This document shows positions 54,875 through 59,784 of a DNA stretch of 59,784 nucleotides, one piece after another (position 1 is the first letter of the stretch; each line of letters begins with the position of its first letter). Where the stretch lies: contig DBCO01000032.1 of the NCBI GenBank assembly GCA_002293145.1, forward strand, positions 1 through 59,784, written 5' to 3'. Under the pieces are notes generated by a model. It worked only from the letters and a program-made list of their open reading frames with translations. It did not search any database and was not told the origin of the DNA. This stretch comes from Akkermansiaceae bacterium UBA956 (GTDB lineage Bacteria > Verrucomicrobiota > Verrucomicrobiia > Verrucomicrobiales > Akkermansiaceae). The position numbers and the translations under genes were made by a program.

Positions 54875-56943
54875 GTGATATAGAGTTAAAAGAGCTTGCA
54901 GGACATTTGGATGCAGAAGTGCTGGCACGTTGCGCGGGGGATCTAGATCTGGAGGGGCCGGAGGACGGGTTTACCGATGTAATGCTGGAGTACTTGGCCC
55001 GCGAAGGACAGGTCGATACGTGGGAGATAGGCTACGCGAAGAAGCCAGGCCGCAAAGGTGCGCCAGCATTCAAGATCAACGCTTGGCATGTCCACTCTCA
55101 GGGAGAAGATGACAGTGCCCCAATGGTAGATCTCTTCGTGACGCTCTACGAACCCGAAATGGGGGGGGAGGCGATTCCGAAAGCGCGGATCGCAGAGCAT
55201 TTCCAGTGGGCGAGGAATTTTTTGGAGGCGGCGCTTACTGGTTTTGGTGGAAGAATGCACGAAATGGAGGAAAGCGCGCCGCCTTATGAATCGGTTCAAA
55301 CGATCTATCGCCGAAGAACAGAGCTGGAGACAGCTAGAATTTTCCTGCTTACCAACGGAGTCGCAAAGCAGAGCGAAGAGGTGGATGTCTCGTTCCAGGG
55401 TGTAAAGGTAAAGCATTTCCTCTGGGATCTTGAGAAAATGCGGAGGCTTTTGGGAAGTGGTCAGGAGCGGGAAACCATTGTTATAGATCTCGAAGGCGAT
55501 TATGGAGGCGGTGTACCATGCATTTCCCAGGCTGATGGGACGGGAGAATACACAGCTTATCTCTCCTTTTTCCCAGCAACGCTGTTGTCAAGGATCTATG
55601 GCGACTATGGCCCGCGTTTGCTGGAGAAAAACGTCCGCTCCTATCTCCAAGCCAGAGGCAAGGTGAATAAAGGTATTCAGACGACGATTCGGGAAGCTCC
55701 GCAGCGTTTCCTAGCATACAACAATGGCATTTCGGCTACAGCGGAAACGGTGGAGATTTCCGAGGACGGGAAACTGCGTATGTTACGCGATTTCCAGATC
55801 GTCAACGGCGGGCAGACGACGGCCTCAATCTATCATGCCGTCAGAAAAGAGAAGGCGGATATTTCCAATGTTTCGGTACAAGTCAAAGTTACCGTTGTTC
55901 ATTGTGCCGAACAGGTTGCTGAATTCGTGCCACTGATTTCCCTATATGCAAATAGCCAAAACAAGGTGAACACGGCGGATTTCTCAGCAAACGACATTTT
56001 CCATCAAAAGTTGGAATCCCTTTCGCGCACAGTATGGGCACCTGCAGCGGACGGCATGTCGCGTGGAACACGCTGGTATTACGAACGTGCTCGGGGGTCC
56101 CATCTGGACGACAAAGCACGCACTGGAACTCCGTTACGCCAAAAAAACTGGTTGGCGGAAAACCCCATGGCGCAAAAATTTACAAAAACCGATGTCGCGA
56201 AGTATGAACATGTATGGGATCAATTGCCCCACGTAGTGGGGAGGGGCGCGGAGAAGAATTTCGTTGAGTGGACATTACGACGCGCAAAGATAAAAGCAGA
56301 GCTTCCTGATCAGGTTTTTTTCCATCGTTTGATTGGTAAAGCTATTCTATGGCGTAATGCTGAGAAGATAGTAACTGCACTGAAGCAGGGAGGCTATAGA
56401 GCTAATGTAGTTGCCTACTCAATAGCTTGGCTATCACGTGCAACCAGCGGAAATCTTGACTTTGAGGCAATTTGGGAAAATCAGAAAATTCCCAAAAATG
56501 TGGAAGATGCAGTCGAGCGCATCGCAATCGAGGCGTTTGAATATCTCACAAAAACCGCTGGAGGCCGCAACGTAACAGAGTGGGCTAAGCGCGAGGAATG
56601 CTGGGATGGTTTTAAAATAAAGAATATAGTGATTCCAGAGATACCACGAGAGCGAAGGAAGCCCAAAGTTTCCACAGGGTCCACTGAAGTTTTAACGACT
56701 GCGGGCGCGAGAGACAAGCTATCATGGCAAACATTATTCGGAGATGTTCAGAAGTATCGTATCGAAACATGGAATAATCTCGCAAATTGGGGCAAAGAAA
56801 CCAGAAACCTCGAACCGTGGCAGCAGACTCTTTGCTCAAATTTTCGGGCGAAGCTGGAAAGGGGCAAGAAACCTAAAATACCTGAATGTGCAGCTATACT
56901 AGATATGCTAGATGCTGCTTGTGACAAAGGATTTCAGCCGTGA
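54871..56943 (+). CDS. AIPR-family (abortive infection phage resistance) protein
   Basis: The 690-residue protein has the AIPR hallmark region FLAYNNGISATAETV followed by FQIVNGGQTTASIYHAV (about residues 285-325), and downstream LISLYANSQNKVNTADF. AIPR proteins were first tied to phage abortive infection. Many carry a restriction-nuclease-like N-terminal domain; here the acidic FTDVMLEYL and VDLFVTLYEPE segments (residues 34-100) could be its remnant. It is the usual last gene of Mza systems, but here the next gene begins inside its stop codon (GTGA, 56940-56943). Confidence 0.92.
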   Translation: MSDIELKELAGHLDAEVLARCAGDLDLEGPEDGFTDVMLEYLAREGQVDTWEIGYAKKPGRKGAPAFKINAWHVHSQGEDDSAPMVDLFVTLYEPEMGGEAIPKARIAEHFQWARNFLEAALTGFGGRMHEMEESAPPYESVQTIYRRRTELETARIFLLTNGVAKQSEEVDVSFQGVKVKHFLWDLEKMRRLLGSGQERETIVIDLEGDYGGGVPCISQADGTGEYTAYLSFFPATLLSRIYGDYGPRLLEKNVRSYLQARGKVNKGIQTTIREAPQRFLAYNNGISATAETVEISEDGKLRMLRDFQIVNGGQTTASIYHAVRKEKADISNVSVQVKVTVVHCAEQVAEFVPLISLYANSQNKVNTADFSANDIFHQKLESLSRTVWAPAADGMSRGTRWYYERARGSHLDDKARTGTPLRQKNWLAENPMAQKFTKTDVAKYEHVWDQLPHVVGRGAEKNFVEWTLRRAKIKAELPDQVFFHRLIGKAILWRNAEKIVTALKQGGYRANVVAYSIAWLSRATSGNLDFEAIWENQKIPKNVEDAVERIAIEAFEYLTKTAGGRNVTEWAKREECWDGFKIKNIVIPEIPRERRKPKVSTGSTEVLTTAGARDKLSWQTLFGDVQKYRIETWNNLANWGKETRNLEPWQQTLCSNFRAKLERGKKPKIPECAAILDMLDAACDKGFQP

Positions 56944-58247
56944 TTAAGCTTAAGTCAATTGTAGCGCATCGCTGGGAAACGCTATCAAAGAGAGCAAAAG
57001 GAACTGCCTTTGCATCTGCAAGGGTGCGCGATCTCGCTCAAAGTGCGGGATTGGGGTGGTATGCTTCACGTGGGGACGAGCGCCTTTCGGATTTTCTCGT
57101 GTATGATGAAGTGGATATTTTTAGAATTCATAGCTTAGGAAAAAAAAAGATCGGTCGGCTTTGTGACATCTTGGAAACTTTGTTAGACGAGGATACAGCA
57201 GTTGTAGAGACTGTAGAAATACAGGAAAGTTCGAAAATTCTAGAAACTTTGAGCTGCTGGAGTATTCCTGAGAATTTTCCTTGTTCCTTAATTTCGCTGC
57301 CTATTCGAATAAGTCATTATTGTGAAGAAAACCAAATTACGACGCTTGGTGATTTGCTTGGCGAGTGGCAGCAGTTAGGGTTTATTGGTTTCAAGGGGAA
57401 AAGAAATCTCGGGATGAAGTCGGTACGTGAACTAGAGGCATTCGTGGATAGCTTAGTCAAAGGCGACGCTGAATTGGCCTCTCGCTTTCTTCCCCTTGCA
57501 CCCGAAGCTAAGGGCGCTGATTTTGCAGCGTCTTTGTATCATGTATTGATGCAACAATCGCATAAGGAAATCGACATATTGATGCTTCGTTTAATAGATG
57601 GGCTCACTTTGGAAGAGTGTGCCATCGACAAAAACTTGAGTAGGGAACGAGTTAGGCAATTGGAATTAAATTTTCTTACGCAGATTACGCTGCGACTAAA
57701 TTACTTTCAGATTACAAATGAAGTGCTGCTGAGAGCGTGGGTCGGCTCGAAGGATTGGTTCACTTTAGCGAAATGGAACGGTGGTGAGGATCTTGGTTAT
57801 CTTGCTAAGGCGGCTTTGGAATCAATCTTTCGGGATAGTCCACAGGGAGTAGCGCGCGAGCTTTCGGAAGAGATGAAAATGGCAAAGATTGAAGATGAGC
57901 TTGATGCTTGTCCTGATCTTTGGTTCGGAGGAACGTGTCTCGGAGATTTTCTAAATAATTTGGATTTGGATGATAGGGCGGTGTTTTGCGAGAAGTTGAC
58001 TTTGAGTACTCGGTTTACTCTTGATCAAGCTACTGGGCGGGTTCATCCAGCTCGGACAGATCTTCGGAGTTGTATTATGGCTATACTCATGGAAGAAGAC
58101 AATCCCTTACCTCTGACATGGTTAGTGGATTTGGTCAAAAAGACCGGTTATTTTCCTAAACTGGAGCGCAATAACGTGATTAGAGCACGAAGTCGATGGC
58201 GTAAGAGAAATGATTTTCCTGACCAAAAAATACTTTGGGACGAGTGA
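56940..58247 (+). CDS. Multi-domain DNA-binding protein: alpha-CTD-like HhH, sigma region 4-like HTH, C-terminal winged-helix-like
   Basis: The gene starts with a GTG overlapping the AIPR stop. The 435-residue protein has two short segments like RNA polymerase alpha C-terminal domains or helix-hairpin-helix: DIFRIHSLGKKKIGRLCDIL (59-78) and LGDLLGEWQQLGFIGFKG, continuing to KSVRELEAFV (136-169). A sigma-70 region-4-like helix-turn-helix follows (DILMLRLIDGLTLEECAIDK, then NLSRERVRQLE, 212-242). The C-terminus (376-420) looks like a winged helix, perhaps HARE-HTH-like (weak). No enzyme motif is seen. It could recruit the nuclease complex to DNA or sense transcription. I know of no such component in described Mza systems. 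Confidence 0.8.
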   Translation: MIKLKSIVAHRWETLSKRAKGTAFASARVRDLAQSAGLGWYASRGDERLSDFLVYDEVDIFRIHSLGKKKIGRLCDILETLLDEDTAVVETVEIQESSKILETLSCWSIPENFPCSLISLPIRISHYCEENQITTLGDLLGEWQQLGFIGFKGKRNLGMKSVRELEAFVDSLVKGDAELASRFLPLAPEAKGADFAASLYHVLMQQSHKEIDILMLRLIDGLTLEECAIDKNLSRERVRQLELNFLTQITLRLNYFQITNEVLLRAWVGSKDWFTLAKWNGGEDLGYLAKAALESIFRDSPQGVARELSEEMKMAKIEDELDACPDLWFGGTCLGDFLNNLDLDDRAVFCEKLTLSTRFTLDQATGRVHPARTDLRSCIMAILMEEDNPLPLTWLVDLVKKTGYFPKLERNNVIRARSRWRKRNDFPDQKILWDE

Positions 58248-58327
58248 ATATCGAGCGAATTCAAATTCCTGATTGCAGGGATATAAAATTTCCGTGTAAT
58301 TTTTGGGAATGAAAAACTTAGCTAAAA

Positions 58328-59239
58328 TCAACTCCCATGCATTTTGCGATGCCACTCGAAATGTTTCGGATCCGGGCGGAGTCTGGCGGATGGGTGGAAG
58401 TAGAGAGGTTTTCCGTTACTTAGCACAAGGCTTCTGCCGAAGGGGGAGCTTTCTTGGAAGCGGCCTAAGGCGACTTGGATGAGGAAGTGATCACCTTTCG
58501 GTATAGCGGTCCAAAGGCCTTGGTCGAACATCCAATGAGCATCGGGGGTGAGGGCGAGGCCGTTGTTGAGGTCGTCGTTGCCGCTTTTCGAGTGTTCGTG
58601 GATGTGGCAGGCTTGCACGATGGAGCGGTCATCGGTTTCTAAGCGATATCCTGTGAAAGCACAGGTGTGGTAGTAGCCACTGACCACATCAGATTTGAAG
58701 CGGGCATCGCGGCCTTTGCGTTGCTTGGCTTTGAACTCTTCGGCGTCTTGTTGGAGTTGGGCGATTTCTGCGGTATCAGGCTCGGGGATTCCTAGGCGCG
58801 CACTGAGCATCACTTGTTCGCTAGGAGTGAAGTAACGGACGATCATGGACTTGCGCGCTTGATGCCGAAAATCCGCATCTTGTAGGCAGGCGAAAAGTTG
58901 TGGATCGAGCGAACAGAGTCGCGTGGTTTCTTGGGCGTGGGAGACTTGGCCGTCGGCAGTGAAGCGTTCCCAGACTTTGTCGCGGTCGCCACCGAGGGCG
59001 TGAAAGGGCATGGGGATCTCGGGTTTGTTCTTTTGTCGCTCGCGAACCAGTTCCCAATAATCTCGAAAGCGCGCGACGAGGCGGACGTCGTATTTCACCC
59101 AGCCATCGGTCACGTCGCCGGATTCGATCAGGTCCATGACCGTGAACATCATCAGCGGCTTGTGTGGAGCGATACCACGGCCTGCGGACTTTGAGGCGTT
59201 CAGGTTTGCGAGTTTTCCGAGCCAGTGTTGGTGGGGCAT
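58328..59239 (-). CDS. HNH restriction endonuclease with a sulfur-binding-domain-like N-terminus
   Basis: A 303-residue protein, convergent with the operon. The C-terminal HNH_2 nuclease domain (about 185-245) has YHTCAFTGYRLE, VQACHI (His212), DDLNNGLALTPDAH (Asn226, His235). The N-terminal part (26-92) has APHKPLMMFTVMDLIESG and PMPFHALGGDRDKVW, spaced as in the sulfur-binding (SBD) domains of phosphorothioate-dependent HNH enzymes such as ScoMcrA. That resemblance is by eye and uncertain. If true, it is a type IV enzyme cutting phosphorothioated DNA. Such nucleases and a host Dnd system cannot normally coexist, and only a cysteine desulfurase fragment lies nearby. Confidence 0.82.
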   Translation of the reverse strand: MPHQHWLGKLANLNASKSAGRGIAPHKPLMMFTVMDLIESGDVTDGWVKYDVRLVARFRDYWELVRERQKNKPEIPMPFHALGGDRDKVWERFTADGQVSHAQETTRLCSLDPQLFACLQDADFRHQARKSMIVRYFTPSEQVMLSARLGIPEPDTAEIAQLQQDAEEFKAKQRKGRDARFKSDVVSGYYHTCAFTGYRLETDDRSIVQACHIHEHSKSGNDDLNNGLALTPDAHWMFDQGLWTAIPKGDHFLIQVALGRFQESSPFGRSLVLSNGKPLYFHPSARLRPDPKHFEWHRKMHGS

Positions 59240-59369
59240 GGTGCTAGTGTAAGGATAGCGGAGAAGTCGCAGGTCGGAAAGGACAAAGAGTTTTTGAGTT
59301 GGGGTTTTCTTTTAGCAAATTTACCACGGGCAGGATTCATTTCGTGACTCTGATCATGGATTCGCAATG

Positions 59370-59397
59370 ATCATTTTCGTGTCGCCACGAAAATGAT
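59370..59397. repeat. Perfect 12-bp hairpin at the break of the cysteine desulfurase remnant
   Basis: ATCATTTTCGTG (59370-59381), loop TCGC, CACGAAAATGAT (59386-59397). There is no T run, so it does not read as a terminator on the plus strand. Coding similarity to cysteine desulfurase begins exactly at its right end, which suggests the hairpin marks a deletion or insertion junction. Confidence 0.85.
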
Positions 59398-59630
59398 GTT
59401 CAGTCTTTCCCGGGATCGATTCAGAGGCTTTGATTGTGGCATTGAAAGATTTGGCAGCCTTTTCGAATGGATCGGCCTGCACCTCCAGCAGCTATACGCC
59501 CAGTCATGTGATCAAGGCTATGGGATTTTCCGATGACGAAGCCAATGAAGCGGTGCGTTTCAGTTGGAGTTATCAAACGCCCTCCGTCGATTGGGAAAAA
59601 CTTGCCGAGCGGATTGTGGCGATGCTGTAG
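59397..59630 (+). pseudogene. 5'-truncated cysteine desulfurase (IscS/NifS/DndA-like), C-terminal fragment
   Basis: Only about 77 residues remain of a roughly 380-residue PLP enzyme that moves sulfur from cysteine. The frame opens after a stop at 59394 and reads SVFPGIDSEALIVALKDL, then the active-site loop SNGSACTSSSYTPSHVIKAMG with the persulfide cysteine, and a C-terminal helix ending in VAML. The PLP lysine and the whole N-terminal part are missing and are not found upstream. The first possible start (TTG 59430) would give a useless 66-residue piece. The SNGSACTSSSYTPSHV wording could suit a DndA-type enzyme as well as IscS. Confidence 0.85.
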
Positions 59631-59784
59631 GCATCTTTTGATTTCCGAATGACGATTGTTGATGTTTGATATTTGATTTTTTTGAAGTTGATTAACCGCT
59701 AAGCCGCGATGGGCGCTGAGATTTGAGGGAGGAGATTTTGCCTTTTCTCTTCCTGATCACTCCCACTTTCCCACTTTCCTACTT
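59631..59784. other. Non-coding right end with repeat fragments
   Basis: A TTGATGTTTGATATTTGATTT run (about 59659) and AACCGCTAAGCCGCGATG (about 59694) are pieces of the dispersed intergenic repeats seen at 10605 and 12564; CCCACTTTCCCACTTTCC lies at the very end. I see no gene. Confidence 0.5.

Noticed and set aside
47862..59239. Ordinary type II restriction-modification system
   Set aside because: The Z1, MutL-like and AIPR genes go far beyond a methyltransferase-nuclease pair, and the HNH gene is on the opposite strand.

Overview
The window looks like chromosomal DNA of a Gram-negative, heterotrophic bacterium, most probably of the phylum Verrucomicrobiota. This is an inference from gene content. 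Support comes from two Tat signal peptides of the TRRSFLKRSGGATVA type, W-rich helical-repeat exported proteins, a GH30 glycosidase, a secreted FAD-oxidoreductase with an N-terminal carbohydrate-binding-like domain, and many short intergenic repeats and palindromes typical of that phylum. No 16S gene is present, so the placement cannot be confirmed here.

Layout. 1-553: non-coding with paired hairpins. 553-4869: esterase-like hydrolase, then UDP-galactopyranose mutase (glf) and a two-module glycosyltransferase on the minus strand. 4924-10404: a minus-strand cluster of two Tat-exported proteins with near-identical signal regions, interleaved with three membrane-anchored helical-repeat proteins. 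10605-12720: a GT25-GT14 fusion between two copies of a direct intergenic repeat. 12938-14293: an IS1380-like element. 14349-16816: a sulfur amino acid block (cysE, a divergent Rrf2/CymR-like regulator, metX). 17080-35891: mostly housekeeping or general genes: GYF-domain membrane protein, RND permease, icd, tadA, secreted proteins, GH30, a PP2C/STAS partner-switching pair, FAD-oxidoreductase, alaS, NIF3-like. 36044-42686: an exopolysaccharide export block (a frameshifted and an intact copy of a small exported helical protein, tRNA-Gly, outer-membrane barrel, BY-kinase/Wzc, Wza-like, PDZ protein), followed by prc and yggS.

45814-59630 is an accessory (defence) region. Two PIN-type toxin-antitoxin pairs and a palindrome-rich spacer precede a six-gene, translationally coupled operon: DNA cytosine methyltransferase, MutL/MORC-like GHKL ATPase, Z1-domain SF2 ATPase, DUF4420 PD-(D/E)XK nuclease, AIPR protein, and a last gene combining alpha-CTD-like HhH segments with a sigma-70 region-4-like helix-turn-helix. 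The first five genes match the known Mza (MutL-Z1-AIPR) antiphage or R-M-like system. The sixth is, to my knowledge, not a described component and is the best candidate for something new. A convergent HNH nuclease whose N-terminus resembles a phosphorothioate-sensing sulfur-binding domain follows. Next to it lies a 5'-truncated cysteine desulfurase (IscS/DndA-like) that begins exactly at a perfect 12-bp hairpin.

How it fits together: the left two-thirds describe a cell investing in surface polysaccharide (galactofuranose, capsule export, several glycosyltransferases) and exported proteins of unknown function. The right end is an acquired defence island, visibly richer in A/T than the neighbouring prc and yggS genes, bounded by repeats and toxin-antitoxin genes on the left and by gene debris on the right.
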